Below, in pieces: positions 1 to 8,741 of a stretch of DNA of 64,000 nt (positions are counted from its first letter, which is position 1; each line of letters opens with the position of its first letter). A program made the position numbers and the translations under genes. The stretch is from Scalindua sp964344685 (GTDB lineage: Bacteria; Planctomycetota; Brocadiia; Brocadiales; Scalinduaceae). The stretch is from positions 1 to 64,000 of the forward strand of contig CAYFOK010000003.1 in NCBI GenBank assembly GCA_964344685.1, in the 5' to 3' direction. The notes under the pieces were generated by a model. It was not told the origin of the DNA. It did no database searches and saw only the letters and a list, made by a program, of their open reading frames with translations.

Positions 1-91
1 GTCCATCATATCAATATTACTACTGAAGTGTCAGATTAAATATAAACTATCTCAACTTATATCTGGTTATCACTTTCAGTCAGAGATTTTG

Positions 92-2206
92 CTAAAACCT
101 TATCTCAAGTCCGATTACTACTCTCCTCCCCACCATACCGGTACCTTTCGAGTCTGACCTGAAATCATGTGCATGAGTAAACTGATTAACCTTTTCATTA
201 AGTAGATTCTGGCCGATTACAAACACCTGAGGTTTAACTTTCTTTATCTGGGGAAGCTTATAACTTGCTTTGGCATTTAGCAGATTGTAGCTTGAAGACT
301 TTTCTCTCTGTGGATTACTTCCGCTATACAGAAAACTCTGCACCCAGAAACTGTCACTCCAGAACCAGGACATATTCACATCCAGGTTCTCAAGAGGCCG
401 AGTAAACAGCATTCCGTGAACCTTGTTTTCAGGTGCATAGGCGGTCCCTATCTTATTACCTGAAGAATCTTTCTGATTCCTGGGAAAGTCATTTGTCCAT
501 TGATAATCGTAACCCAATCTCAAGGAGTAGCCCTCTGCAAATTTATAGTCCAGGGACAATTCACCTCCCTTGACCCTTCCTGTTTCATCAGAATTATCAT
601 ATTGGCTTGTAAGGTTTGAAATTTTCTTGCTGACAATCAAATCACGGACCTCAGTGTAATATCCATCCACACGGGCAGTAAGCCTGGGCGTAAACCGGTA
701 TTCTATACCCAGTTCGTATTCACGTATGCTTTCATTATCTAGATCTGACCCGCCACCTAATGTATCTAGTCCGAGCGTATCTCCAAAATTTAGACCCGGG
801 GCAGTCAGATGGTGCAGATACATGTCATTCCAATTCGGAGCCTTAAACGCACTCGTGAATGATGCGCGAAAAGTCATTCTCTCCAGAGGCTGACTGACGA
901 GGGCAATCCTTTTTGTAAACGCGTATCCACTCTTTTCATGATGATCCAATCTTGCTCCCAGTGTAAGGTTAAGCTTATCGTCCAGAAGACTACACTGGTC
1001 CTGCAGAAAGACACCTCCACTATCTATATAGTCATCCGGTGCATCCGGGACTGTTGTGAGAACATTCGTTTCTGAAATCTTCCGCTTAACTATGTCGTAC
1101 CATCCATCAACACCACCCGAAACGGTGTGCCTTCCGATAACGGTTTTTCCAATATCGCAGTCTACCTGCTGGCTCAAATAAAATCGGCTGTCCTGCTCCC
1201 TATCATCTTTCACATCAGTTCGATTTCCCCACCAACCTTCTGATGAATCGGTACCCAATGACCCAAAGTGGCAGACTGCACATGCGGTACCACGTCTGTG
1301 CTGAAGTGAGAACCTTGTTGTTGATGTAACTCTTTCACTTATGTTCTTACGGTACTCCATATTCACATTTATTATATTTTCACTTGTTCCCAGGGTATCA
1401 AAACTCCTTCTTGAACCTATAAAACGAAAGTCCTCCTGACGGTAATTTTCAAAATAGATACTTCCTACAAGATCTTTATAACGTAATTTAAGGAACCCTT
1501 CGTTACGCTCTTCCTGCGAATCTTCAAGTACCTTAATCGGTCCATCCTGCCTATATGATTTTCCCAGAAAAGACCACTCTATATCCTTGTAGTCACCTCC
1601 GTATTGGATGTAACCTGAATTTGTATTACGCTCTCCGGTGAGAAATTGTGCCTTAATACCCTCTGTATCCTTTGAATTTTTTGTTACTATATTTATGGTT
1701 CCCCAGAACGCATTCTTCCCGTATAAGACAGAACCTGGGGTTCTGACTACTTCAAGTTGCTTAATCTGTTCAATAGGAAATATATCCCAGTGAGGCAATC
1801 CAGGCGATCCGCCCTTGTCTGGGCTGTTCCAGGGTACACCATCTATAAGAAACAGCACCTTGTCTGAAAAGGGAAATTGACCGAAGCCCCTGATGGTAAC
1901 CCTTTCACCCATGTTTGTTGAATTAACGTATACTCCTGGCACCAATCTCAGAATATCCGCAACATTAAAAACCGGTAATCTCTCAATCTCTTCACTTGTA
2001 ATTACATAGACAGCACCCGGTGCCCTATTCGCCTCCACCGGTGTACGTGTAGACGTAGATACAAATATTTCCACATCCATCAACTCCTCCAGATCAAGTT
2101 CTGTCAGGTCTATACCATAACCACCGGAAGGCTCATTTGCCTCCACCCTGATGAAAGCAGTAAAAACAGGAAGTAAAAGTAATAAACCTGAAATTAAATA
2201 TTTCAT
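92..2206 (-). CDS. TonB-dependent outer-membrane receptor, ligand unknown
   Basis: Outer-membrane receptor that should import an unknown ligand using TonB energy. The ATG at 2206 is chosen because it begins a good signal peptide (MKYLISGLLLLLPVF); an in-frame ATG at 2248 would add 14 polar residues. After the leader come LTELDLEELMDVEIFVST, a plug domain (about residues 50-165: VADILRLVPGV, TIRGFGQ, LFLIDGVPWN, SVLYGKNAFWGTINI) and a beta-barrel ending VIGLEIRF, with the terminal Phe usual for barrels. The 704 aa length is normal. Odd: a CAVCH motif at 1268-1282, matching the heme-c attachment pattern, lies in the barrel part. No ligand-specific neighbour is present; the next genes upstream are two-component proteins. 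Confidence 0.9.
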   Translation of the reverse strand: MKYLISGLLLLLPVFTAFIRVEANEPSGGYGIDLTELDLEELMDVEIFVSTSTRTPVEANRAPGAVYVITSEEIERLPVFNVADILRLVPGVYVNSTNMGERVTIRGFGQFPFSDKVLFLIDGVPWNSPDKGGSPGLPHWDIFPIEQIKQLEVVRTPGSVLYGKNAFWGTINIVTKNSKDTEGIKAQFLTGERNTNSGYIQYGGDYKDIEWSFLGKSYRQDGPIKVLEDSQEERNEGFLKLRYKDLVGSIYFENYRQEDFRFIGSRRSFDTLGTSENIINVNMEYRKNISERVTSTTRFSLQHRRGTACAVCHFGSLGTDSSEGWWGNRTDVKDDREQDSRFYLSQQVDCDIGKTVIGRHTVSGGVDGWYDIVKRKISETNVLTTVPDAPDDYIDSGGVFLQDQCSLLDDKLNLTLGARLDHHEKSGYAFTKRIALVSQPLERMTFRASFTSAFKAPNWNDMYLHHLTAPGLNFGDTLGLDTLGGGSDLDNESIREYELGIEYRFTPRLTARVDGYYTEVRDLIVSKKISNLTSQYDNSDETGRVKGGELSLDYKFAEGYSLRLGYDYQWTNDFPRNQKDSSGNKIGTAYAPENKVHGMLFTRPLENLDVNMSWFWSDSFWVQSFLYSGSNPQREKSSSYNLLNAKASYKLPQIKKVKPQVFVIGQNLLNEKVNQFTHAHDFRSDSKGTGMVGRRVVIGLEIRF

Positions 2207-2292
2207 AATGACAATTTCATGTTTGTATTTAGACAAAGAACCATACATCCCGCACCACTATATTAATTAGAAAAAATCAGGCGATGTTGTCC

Positions 2293-3393
2293 TTACCTGT
2301 GAGTGATCGGTATCGTAAAATTGAACCTTGTACCCCTTTCATTGTTAATAGGGCTCTCAACCCATACCTTTCCCCTGTGTCTTTCAATAATCTTTTTGAC
2401 AATTGACAGCCCTACACCGCTACCTTCCACATCTATTTCATGAAGCCTGTTAAAGATCCTGAATATATTCTCCTGATACTCCTTACGAATACCTACTCCT
2501 GTATCTTCAACGAAGAATCTGTAATTATCTCCTTCCTTTTCGCAACCAATCGTAATAAGCCTCTGCTTATCATCACCCATGAACTTGATAGCGTTTGTAA
2601 CAAGGTTAGAAATAACTGTCATCAGCTTATTCCTGTCACATATGACTCTTGGCAAACCGGGCCTGATCAATACATTAATTCCGCTTGACTCTATCCTGAC
2701 CCTATGCAACACTATGACATCCTTAACTATATCTTCACTGGCATTATCCCGGAAGTCATATGACACCATCCCAAACTTTACTACTTCCAGGATTTCATCA
2801 ATCCTGTTTGACATCGCTTCAATATTTACCTTTATTCTGTCTATGTAACCATTGCCCCTTTCATCGAATGTTTCCTTGTAAGCCCCACTCAACCTGGATA
2901 CATAACCATCAATCGAAAACAGGGGCTCTTTCAAATCGTGTGAAACAATATAGATAAAATCCCTCAACTCCTTATTTACCTTCTTTATTTCCCGAACAAG
3001 AGCCATTCTTTCCTGTTCAGCCTTATACTTGAACAGAGCTATCTCTATCACTTTTCGCAGGTCTTCTTCCTGAAAAGGTTTGGTAACAAATCCGAATGGT
3101 TCTGTCTTTTTTGCCCTTTCAAATATTGCCCGATCCCCATGCGCAGTAAGGAATATCACAGGTATATCGAATCGGGAGTGTATTATCTCAGCAGTCTCTA
3201 TTCCATCCATCCCTTCCTGCAGCACAATATCCATCAATACCAGGTCAGGCAATTCATTCTCAATTTCCTGTATCGCCTGCTCTCCTGAAGGCACCATAGA
3301 CGCTACCATATATCCCATCTTCTCCAGGTGCATCTGCAGATCTCTCGCAACAAATATCTCGTCTTCAACTATTAACGCCTTTACCTTTTCCAT
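2293..3393 (-). CDS. Receiver-histidine kinase hybrid (REC-HisKA-HATPase)
   Basis: Soluble signalling protein of 366 aa with an N-terminal receiver domain and a C-terminal histidine kinase. The receiver has DE at 11-12, phospho-acceptor D55 in LVLMDIVLQ and K105 in FVTKPF. The kinase H-box is IVSHDLKEPLFSIDGY (H152), followed by the ATPase motifs NLVTNAIKF, VEDTGVGIRK and GSGVGLSIVKKI. There is no membrane segment, so input probably comes through the receiver or a partner. The receiver is nearly the same as those of the two LuxR-type regulators nearby (PSGEQAIQEIENE), so the three share a recent ancestor. It starts 26 bp after the lone receiver gene and is probably co-transcribed with it. Confidence 0.9.
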   Translation of the reverse strand: MEKVKALIVEDEIFVARDLQMHLEKMGYMVASMVPSGEQAIQEIENELPDLVLMDIVLQEGMDGIETAEIIHSRFDIPVIFLTAHGDRAIFERAKKTEPFGFVTKPFQEEDLRKVIEIALFKYKAEQERMALVREIKKVNKELRDFIYIVSHDLKEPLFSIDGYVSRLSGAYKETFDERGNGYIDRIKVNIEAMSNRIDEILEVVKFGMVSYDFRDNASEDIVKDVIVLHRVRIESSGINVLIRPGLPRVICDRNKLMTVISNLVTNAIKFMGDDKQRLITIGCEKEGDNYRFFVEDTGVGIRKEYQENIFRIFNRLHEIDVEGSGVGLSIVKKIIERHRGKVWVESPINNERGTRFNFTIPITHR

Positions 3394-3419
3394 ACACTAA
3401 AACCTCTCTTATTATTGCA

Positions 3420-3884
3420 TTACTTTTCAGGCAGTGAACTTGTATCAAGCCAGTATTTTTGTAGCAGTTTTATCTTGTCAACAAAACCATCGTAAGATAT
3501 CGGTTTTGTTAAATATCCATTAGCCCCATTTTCATATGCCACCCTGATTGTCTCTTTATCATAACTTGTAGACAGGACAATAACAGGAACAGTGCAATAT
3601 CTTGAGTTACTCTTTAAAAACTTTAGGACATACATCCCATTTATCCTGGAAAGATTAATGTCCAGGACGATCAAGTCCACTCTTGAATGCCTTCCATTGC
3701 TACCATTGCTACCATTACTACCCTTATACCCTTCACTATCAGATAACTCTGCCTCCAGAAGATAATCTATAGCCTCCTGGCCGTTCTCCATAAGAATCAA
3801 CCTATTCTTATTGAGAGCATTGATAATCAAGTATGCATGATCAGGATCATCTTCAACAATAAGTACGTTTTTTCTGTTCATCAT
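3420..3884 (-). CDS. Single-domain response regulator, Rcp1-like
   Basis: Stand-alone CheY-like receiver of 154 aa with no output domain. Acidic pocket EDD (11-13), phospho-acceptor D75 in LIVLDINLS and the conserved Lys of GYLTKPIS are present. The length and the LDINLSRINGMYVLKFLK block resemble the Rcp1 type that pairs with phytochrome-like or soluble kinases, so the kinase gene directly downstream is the likely partner. A GAGGAGTG ribosome site precedes two adjacent ATG codons. A loop before the phosphorylation site carries (GSN)3, encoded by three copies of a 9-bp repeat. The phased operator at 4078-4138 lies about 190 bp upstream. Confidence 0.9.
   Translation of the reverse strand: MMNRKNVLIVEDDPDHAYLIINALNKNRLILMENGQEAIDYLLEAELSDSEGYKGSNGSNGSNGRHSRVDLIVLDINLSRINGMYVLKFLKSNSRYCTVPVIVLSTSYDKETIRVAYENGANGYLTKPISYDGFVDKIKLLQKYWLDTSSLPEK
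3694..3720 (-). repeat. 9-bp microsatellite inside the receiver gene
   Basis: Three tandem copies of ccattgcta (plus strand), the third with one change, encoding GSN-GSN-GSN in the loop before the phospho-acceptor strand. Copy-number change would keep the reading frame. Confidence 0.7.
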
Positions 3885-4054
3885 TACACTCCTCAGACAT
3901 CAGGCATAACATTAGAGAGATATACCTTTCTCTCTGCCAATGGTCACTCAAGTTCATTTTGAATTTGATAATCACCGCCAACTTCTCTACTTTGATAGGT
4001 AAGCGTTTTAATTGGAAGATCAAGGTATTCTTCATTATGATATTTACAAGCTTT

Positions 4055-4138
4055 AGGCTATCTGATATTACTTAATAGTCAACAGGGTATGAACAGGTAC
4101 AAAGCAGGTATATAAAATACATGGTATCTGTGGGGTAT
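4055..4138 (-). promoter_or_regulatory. Phased pentamer operator and promoter, copy 1
   Basis: On the plus strand five GGTAT-like pentamers start at 4086, 4096, 4107, 4123 and 4134 (spacings 10, 11, 16, 11). Eight bases from the first is gtcaac (4078), which reads TTGACT on the minus strand and could be a -35 box; 16 bp further is a weak -10 (TAGCCT, 4060-4055). It points at the receiver gene at 3884. The pentamers resemble NarL-type half-sites, which fits the LuxR/NarL-type regulators in this island. The binding protein is inferred. Confidence 0.6.
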
Positions 4139-4154
4139 ATGGAAGAAAATCATG

Positions 4155-5405
4155 TTAAAGTGTTTTCAATATGGAGGATAGGCTGATTTTTTTATTAGCT
4201 ATGCCTAACTTACTTCTAATATTGGAACGATGCTTTTCTATAGTCAGCAGGGCGGTATTTAAAAGCCCTGCCATCTCTTTGCTTGTAAGGCCATTTTTGA
4301 TCATATTGCAGATCTCTATCTCCCTTGAGGTCAACTTGGCCTTCTTGTCAACCAGCCTTGAGCCAAATGAAGACGTTAACTCCTGAAGATTGTCTCTAAG
4401 CAGTTGTGCATACTTACGCGTCTCCCCTGATAGTCTAAGCTTTTGTATAGTGGGCAATAGCAGATTCTCTGCATTGGCAATAACATTGTCTTCTATCTGT
4501 TTCTTTCCAATCTCTATCTGTCTGAGGACTTCACTGAGAGCTATGCTCTTTCGCTCTAAAGAATTTTTCTGTTTCTGAAGTATCTCATTGTACGTCATCC
4601 TCTCAGTAATATCTCTGAAGAGACCCTGAACTACCTTCTTACCACCCCACTCTATAACACTTGCACTAATCTCTACAGGAATCTTATGCCCGTCTTTATG
4701 ACATAAGAAGACATTTTCCGTAATCCCTATTCCTCTTTGAATATAGTCTTTAAAAATCTTTTCATAGGCCTCAGCTTCATCTTCTGGATAGAGTTGTTTC
4801 TGGCACATACCTACGATCACTTCAGCAGACATACCAATCATCTCCTCAGCACGTCTGTTAACATAAAGTATTATTCCGGTTTCAACATCTGATATGAAAA
4901 TTGCATCGTTTGTAGTTTCAATTAGCTTATGGTATTTCTCCTCTATTTGAGTGTACTTGCTAACCTGTTTTTCCAGGGATTCGCTAAGCTCCATTATCTG
5001 TTCACGAACCTGCACATCTCTTTTGTACTGCGTCTCATGCCTGAACAGGGCAATCTCGATAGTCTTACCCAAATCTTTCCCGCCAAAAGGCTTAGTAATA
5101 TATCCGAACGGTTCTGTCTTTTTTGCCCTCTCAAATGTTTCCTTATCTTCATGGGCAGTCAGGAATATAACAGGTATATCGAACCGGGAGTGTATTATCT
5201 CCGCAGCCTCTATTCCATCCATCCCTTCCTGCAGCACAATATCCATCAATACCAGGTCCGGTACCTCATTTTCTATCTCCTGTATAGCCTGCTCTCCTGA
5301 AGGCACCGTAGTCGTTGCCGTATACCCCATCTGCTCCAGGTGCAACTGCAGATCTCTCGCAACAATTATCTCATCCTCTACAATTAACGTCTTGACCTTT
5401 CCCAT
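4155..5405 (-). CDS. Response regulator: receiver-PAS-LuxR HTH
   Basis: DNA-binding response regulator of 416 aa. The start at 5405 is preceded by AGAGGGGTGAT, a good ribosome site; an ATG 24 bp earlier lacks one. Order: receiver (residues 1-125, LVLMDIVLQ phospho-acceptor, YITKPFG), a short coiled region, PAS (about 155-275, TNDAIFISDVETGIILYVNR to LFRDITERM), a second coiled region and a C-terminal LuxR/NarL helix-turn-helix (LTSREIEICNMIKNGLTSKE, then TIEKHRSNIRSKLG). The PAS domain may sense redox or a small ligand, but no cofactor residue is recognisable. It is a close paralogue of the gene at 10466-11737. Operator copies flank it on both sides, so it may regulate itself. Confidence 0.92.
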   Translation of the reverse strand: MGKVKTLIVEDEIIVARDLQLHLEQMGYTATTTVPSGEQAIQEIENEVPDLVLMDIVLQEGMDGIEAAEIIHSRFDIPVIFLTAHEDKETFERAKKTEPFGYITKPFGGKDLGKTIEIALFRHETQYKRDVQVREQIMELSESLEKQVSKYTQIEEKYHKLIETTNDAIFISDVETGIILYVNRRAEEMIGMSAEVIVGMCQKQLYPEDEAEAYEKIFKDYIQRGIGITENVFLCHKDGHKIPVEISASVIEWGGKKVVQGLFRDITERMTYNEILQKQKNSLERKSIALSEVLRQIEIGKKQIEDNVIANAENLLLPTIQKLRLSGETRKYAQLLRDNLQELTSSFGSRLVDKKAKLTSREIEICNMIKNGLTSKEMAGLLNTALLTIEKHRSNIRSKLGIANKKISLSSILKTL

Positions 5406-5492
5406 ATCACCCCTCTTTCTCTCGGACAAAAGAACCGAGGACTATTTAGCCGATAATTACCCTCTTACTACCTATTATTCAAAAATATAAGT

Positions 5493-5569
5493 AAATTATC
5501 TGATATAACCCAAAAGTCAACAGGGTATGAACAGGTATAAAACAGGTATAAAATATACTAGTTTTGTAT
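5493..5569 (-). promoter_or_regulatory. Phased pentamer operator and promoter, copy 2
   Basis: GGTAT pentamers start at 5524, 5534 and 5545 (spacings 10 and 11); the outer two positions are not kept, though a TGTAT lies at 5565. The TTGACT box is at 5520-5515 on the minus strand, eight bases from the first pentamer as in the other copies. A weak -10 (TAATTT, 5498-5493) follows after 16 bp. Copies 1 and 2 also share ATATCAGATA 8 bp after TTGACT. It points at the receiver-PAS-LuxR gene at 5405. Confidence 0.6.
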
Positions 5570-5589
5570 GGGAGAACCTGAAAACAATC

Positions 5590-5716
5590 TTTGTTAAGTC
5601 GCTCTCTGTATGGATGATAAGTGAGTTCTAAATTTAACTATGGCTGGCCTGAATTACCGATTACGGAACGATACTCTTCCTTTACCTAGCAGGTATGTAG
5701 GGCAGATCTTCATTTT
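5590..5716 (-). pseudogene. Decayed 3' end of a LuxR-type regulator gene
   Basis: The plus-strand sequence aligns with 4155-4250, the 3' end of the neighbouring receiver-PAS-LuxR gene, with shared blocks such as GTTAA, TATGGA-GATA, CTATG, GGAACGAT and AGCAGG in the same order. No open frame survives. It sits beside operator copy 2 just as the intact gene's 3' end sits beside copy 1. This is read by eye; a nucleotide alignment should be run. Confidence 0.5.
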
Positions 5717-5856
5717 ATATTTAATAGTTTTTTGTCTGTCTCTTTACATGCGGAAACATTTTATTAAAGTAAGCTTGTACATTATACATTTCTAACCACT
5801 TGTTACATATTATGAGCAGACAATTGCATCTTCCGTGGTAGCACAAAAGACATTAA
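5717..5856. other. Rest of the gap after the decayed regulator
   Basis: AT-rich sequence with no supported gene and no clear terminator. Confidence 0.4.
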
Positions 5857-6153
5857 TCAAAATTGGAGTCTGTCCCTATCCTTTTGCCCTGACAGCTTCC
5901 AGGTTGAAACTGACCAATAATCCCGATTTGAAAGTTCCAGGCCGAGATCCATATGTCGGCCCATTATTCTGTTCCACTCATAAGCAGTAAACATTGCACC
6001 TTTTCTGTCCAGTTTTTTACATAATGACTCATATTCACTACTTAATTCAATATTTGACATAGAACTGACGAGATCTCTTGAAAATCCAACACAAGAACAC
6101 ACTAACACCGGCAGAACGGACAGAAAGAATATAATGACAAGAATCCTCCTCAT
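5857..6153 (-). CDS. Small predicted lipoprotein
   Basis: A 98 aa protein of unknown function. It starts with basic MRRI, a hydrophobic stretch (LVIIFFLSVLPVLV) and a probable lipobox before the second Cys of VCSCVG, so it is probably lipid-anchored in the periplasm. The mature part is polar and helical (YESLCKKLDRKGAMF) and ends in an aromatic patch (DYWSVSTWKLSGQ). A strong AGGAGGAG ribosome site stands before the ATG. It has no operon partner: over 450 bp separate it from the next minus-strand gene. The signal peptide and ribosome site make it believable; its role is unknown. Confidence 0.65.
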   Translation of the reverse strand: MRRILVIIFFLSVLPVLVCSCVGFSRDLVSSMSNIELSSEYESLCKKLDRKGAMFTAYEWNRIMGRHMDLGLELSNRDYWSVSTWKLSGQKDRDRLQF

Positions 6154-6608
6154 TTCACCACTCCTCCTGCAACAAATTATTTAATGTTTCCACTACTCTT
6201 TATCTAACAGGTATGGCACCTCACGAATCCTATTTTCAAATTATTTTTGATCTTTAATTTATTCTGGCAACACTACATAGTCCGGTACTCTGCCACCACC
6301 AATGCCACTGATCGACCTGCTCGTACCTGTTCATCTACCCACCATCTATTAATTATGCTTTTTTACATGAATTTAATTTTGGTTATAAATTACACTAAGA
6401 AATTGTATCGATTACAGTTTCCGGCTTTTAACGGTTAAGACTTCAAACAATTAAATCTTTTGCGTACCACGCAAAAGATTTTAGAAAACAAATTTCCCAT
6501 GATTTGGCCTAACTCATATCTGTTTCATTCGGAAAAATTACTGGTTCCGTCATAAAATATCACTAGCTCGTAAAACTATTTTCTGTTGTGTTCATGAAGG
6601 CTTCTTTG
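6154..6608. other. Gene-free gap with operator relic and palindrome
   Basis: No supported gene. At 6313-6340 the plus strand reads cctgctcgtacctgttcat then ctaccc, matching the copy 1 operator read in the same sense except for short indels that break the spacing (pentamers 12 and 10 bp apart), so it looks like a decayed copy. A perfect palindrome lies at 6453-6481. Confidence 0.45.
6453..6481. terminator. Perfect 13-bp palindrome, possible bidirectional terminator
   Basis: AAATCTTTTGCGT, loop acc, ACGCAAAAGATTT. It lies 128 bp beyond the stop of the minus-strand gene ending at 6609. The stem is AT-rich at its base and there is no long T tract, so terminator function is uncertain. Confidence 0.4.
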
Positions 6609-7626
6609 TCATTTATGATTTAGATTTCTTCTAATGTGATTTGCATTATTATCTACTCCCTGTTTCGCATACCGGGTGAAAAGTTCATGAAGTTTTATAA
6701 AAATTTTCAAAATTTTATTTCCCGAGATTGTATTAACTCTTCTATAATCTACCGATTGATTCCAGGAGCTCATATATTCGCGTAATGTTTTCATGTTTCC
6801 AATACGTTTAGCATCTAGTTGGCAACGAGTAAACGGACTTTGAGACTTATTCTTGCTGTGATTCTCATTTTTTACAAAATTTGTTGATCTGTAACTGTTT
6901 GCTAAAATCTTATAAATATACCAGCTGTCAGGCCTCGAAATAATATTTAACAACCAGCGCACCTCTATGTGTGTAATTCTAAGTATCGGCTTCCTTGCTT
7001 CTTTTTTGTTCACAATCTCCATTGGCATAATTCCATCCCAATCACCAGAGAAGCCTTCTACAATATATTCTTTTTCTTCTCTATCCTTCAGTTGATACCA
7101 TACGTGTGCTTTTACAACTCCATTTTGTCTATTTACTACCCACCCCCAGACAATTTCAGCGTTTTCCTGAGAGGGCAGAAGGTGTGAAAAAAAAAAGAAA
7201 GACTGCATCTTCACAATCACCTTGCATCAATCTGATAGATTCGTACGGTGTCTGCCAATTATCAGTCCCAGCTTTTTCGTGAGTATATTTAATATTAAAT
7301 GCAATATCTTTGTAACCTTCGTATATACAATTTCCGTTTGAAAAAGTATTTTCACACCACTCTTTAAATAATAAGTTATCGTGTTGTTCTTTATCACCTT
7401 CAAGACCCGAATAACCATCCATTACAGGTTTATAGCCGTGATTAAAATAAGAGTCCGGTCCATACCGCCGCTCTGCAGCCTTATCCGTGTGTTCACTACC
7501 AATCGCAAATGATATATTAATCATATTCAGCACTATTAAAGTGAAAACCATTCCGGTATTCTTGATGATGTCTACTTTCTCCATAGATATATCCATAAGA
7601 AGCGAAATAACCTGAAAATTAAACAT
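6609..7626 (-). pseudogene. Transglutaminase-like cysteine protease gene, frameshifted
   Basis: Two overlapping frames together encode one protein of the bacterial transglutaminase-like cysteine protease type. The upstream frame (7626-7156) has a signal-peptide-like segment (TGMVFTLIVLNMINISFA) and WQTPYESIRLMQGDCEDAV with the catalytic Cys. The downstream frame (from 7220) continues with IVWGWVVNRQNG, then KAHVWYQL with the His and VEGFSGDWDG with a likely Asp. The frames join in a run of ten T on the minus strand (plus 7187-7196); nine would join them cleanly. This may be a sequencing error, a real null, or phase variation. The C-terminal 100 residues are basic and not recognised. Start codon uncertain: ATGs at 7626, 7596 and 7584. 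Confidence 0.7.
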
Positions 7627-7639
7627 GTTGGCAGAAACC

Positions 7640-7987
7640 CTAAACCCGGTATCTTTCCAAAAAAAAAGCCAGCAGATCCCGAAAGGGACTCACTGGCTCG
7701 GTTGTTCCGATACCGGAGTTAATTATTGGCAAGCTTGGTGTATTATTTTTGGCTAATGCACTCTTTTCCGGTTTATGCTTCTTAACCTCGTCGGCTATTA
7801 CCACCACTCCATTTTCAATTTTTAAGCGCAACTCACCATAGAACTTTGTTCTCATGGCCTTTTCCAGAATTGCCAGAAACCATTCATCCTTCTCCTTAAA
7901 CTGGTAGATGTTACTGCCTGCAGAAATCTGTACGCTTCTCCCATCAATGGTCTTGATTTTTTGATCTGCAAAAATCCCGGCTCTCAT
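7640..7987 (-). CDS. Small YezD/DUF2292-like protein, copy 1, with read-through tail
   Basis: 115 aa from the ATG at 7987, which follows a run of eight G that can act as ribosome site. Residues 1-75 match copy 2 (SAGSNIYQF, EWFLAILEKAMRTKFYGELR, IENGVVVIADEVKKHKP). The second half resembles the YezD/DUF2292 fold, judged by eye (FYGELRLKIENGVVVI). An extra T relative to copy 2 (near 7763) shifts the frame, so the protein reads past the ancestral stop and through the terminator hairpin, gaining about 40 residues ending FFLERYRV. The tail is probably non-functional. The role of the family here is unknown. Confidence 0.6.
   Translation of the reverse strand: MRAGIFADQKIKTIDGRSVQISAGSNIYQFKEKDEWFLAILEKAMRTKFYGELRLKIENGVVVIADEVKKHKPEKSALAKNNTPSLPIINSGIGTTEPVSPFRDLLAFFLERYRV
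7660..7702 (-). terminator. Rho-independent terminator, copy 1, now inside a reading frame
   Basis: Same hairpin as copy 2: AGCCAGC pairs with GCTGGCT (one loop base differs), followed on the minus strand by a run of nine T. Because copy 1 has lost its stop, the reading frame crosses this hairpin. Confidence 0.75.
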
Positions 7988-8079
7988 AAATACCCCCCCC
8001 CTGAACATTAAACCTGTAAACTGATCAAAAATTATAATTAAACATGTTGGCAGAAATCCTAAACCCGGTATCTTTCCAA

Positions 8080-8120
8080 AAAAAAAGCCAGCAGATCCCG
8101 AAAGGGACTCGCTGGCTCGG
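8080..8120 (-). terminator. Rho-independent terminator, copy 2
   Basis: On the minus strand AGCCAGC, inner pair CCC-gaaa-GGG, GCTGGCT and then nine T. It follows the stop of the copy 2 gene at 8172 by about 50 bp. Confidence 0.85.
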
Positions 8121-8171
8121 TTGTTCCGATACCGGAGTTAATTATTGGTAAATTTATTTTATTCTAATTGG

Positions 8172-8405
8172 CTAATGCACTCTTTCCGGTTTATGCTTCT
8201 TTACCTCGTCGACTATGACTACTACTCCATTTTCAATTCTTAAATGCAGATCACCATAGAACTTTGTTCTCATGGCCTTTTTCAGAATTGCCAGAAACCA
8301 TTCATCCTCCTCCCTGAACTGATAGATGCTACTGCCTGCAGAAACCTTTAGGCCGTGCTCTGCAATAGTCTTGACTTTTCGATCTACATATATCCTGGCT
8401 GTCAT
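8172..8405 (-). CDS. Small YezD/DUF2292-like protein, copy 2
   Basis: 77 aa from the ATG at 8405, with GGAG seven bases upstream. It keeps the ancestral stop (VH then TAG) and a terminator just after. The N-terminal half (ARIYVDRKVKTIAEHGLKVS) is not recognised; the second half (AILKKAMRTKFYGDLHLRI, ENGVVVIVDEV) resembles YezD/DUF2292, a family of small cytoplasmic proteins of unclear role sometimes linked to sulfur metabolism. Family assignment is by eye. It lies about 275 bp downstream of operator copy 3 and may be controlled by it. Confidence 0.65.
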   Translation of the reverse strand: MTARIYVDRKVKTIAEHGLKVSAGSSIYQFREEDEWFLAILKKAMRTKFYGDLHLRIENGVVVIVDEVKKHKPERVH

Positions 8406-8657
8406 AAATAGCTCCAAAAAAATTTGAACCTGTCAACTGATTCAAAAACTAAGGTTTAAACGTTAAGGCAGAAAATACTAGTTACGCTACCTTTAAATAA
8501 ATATCTCCATCAGTAAGACTATTTTTTTCTTGAATCTACCTCTCTTGTGAAATTCAGGAGTTTAATTATTTCTCCCGTGCTTTTCTAGCACATTTCTACA
8601 CTTCGAAAAAATTAATTTACAAGCAAAAGACAACAAGGTAAAAACATGTAGAAAAGA

Positions 8658-8741
8658 AGTATATAAAATACCTACAAATAGTCAACAGGGTATTTCCTGG
8701 TAGTAAATAGGTATTTAAAATACTTGGTTTTTATGTGGTAA
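8658..8741 (-). promoter_or_regulatory. Phased pentamer operator and promoter, copy 3
   Basis: GGTA-like pentamers start at 8689, 8699, 8710, 8726 and 8737, the same 10-11-16-11 spacing as copy 1. TTGACT is at 8685-8680 on the minus strand and TATACT (5 of 6 for a -10) at 8663-8658, 16 bp apart. This is the best promoter match of the set. It points at the copy 2 small gene. Confidence 0.65.

Larger units (their letters stand above)
7622..8459. repeat. Tandem duplication, unit about 419 bp
   Basis: Two diverged copies, 7622-8040 and 8041-8459, each holding a small minus-strand gene and its terminator. The first 110 bp are almost identical (aacatgttggcagaaa onward), and the coding parts are clearly alike. 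A trace of the junction (ttaaac, then ggcagaaa) recurs after copy 2 near 8453. Confidence 0.85.

Noticed and set aside
3694..3720. 9-bp repeat containing GGTAG as a further operator copy
   Set aside because: Spacing is 9 bp, there is no gtcaac box, and the repeat is explained by the GSN codons.
3853..4035. 60-residue minus-strand frame before the receiver gene
   Set aside because: No ribosome site, overlaps the receiver start and the promoter region, and has no fold or composition typical of a protein.
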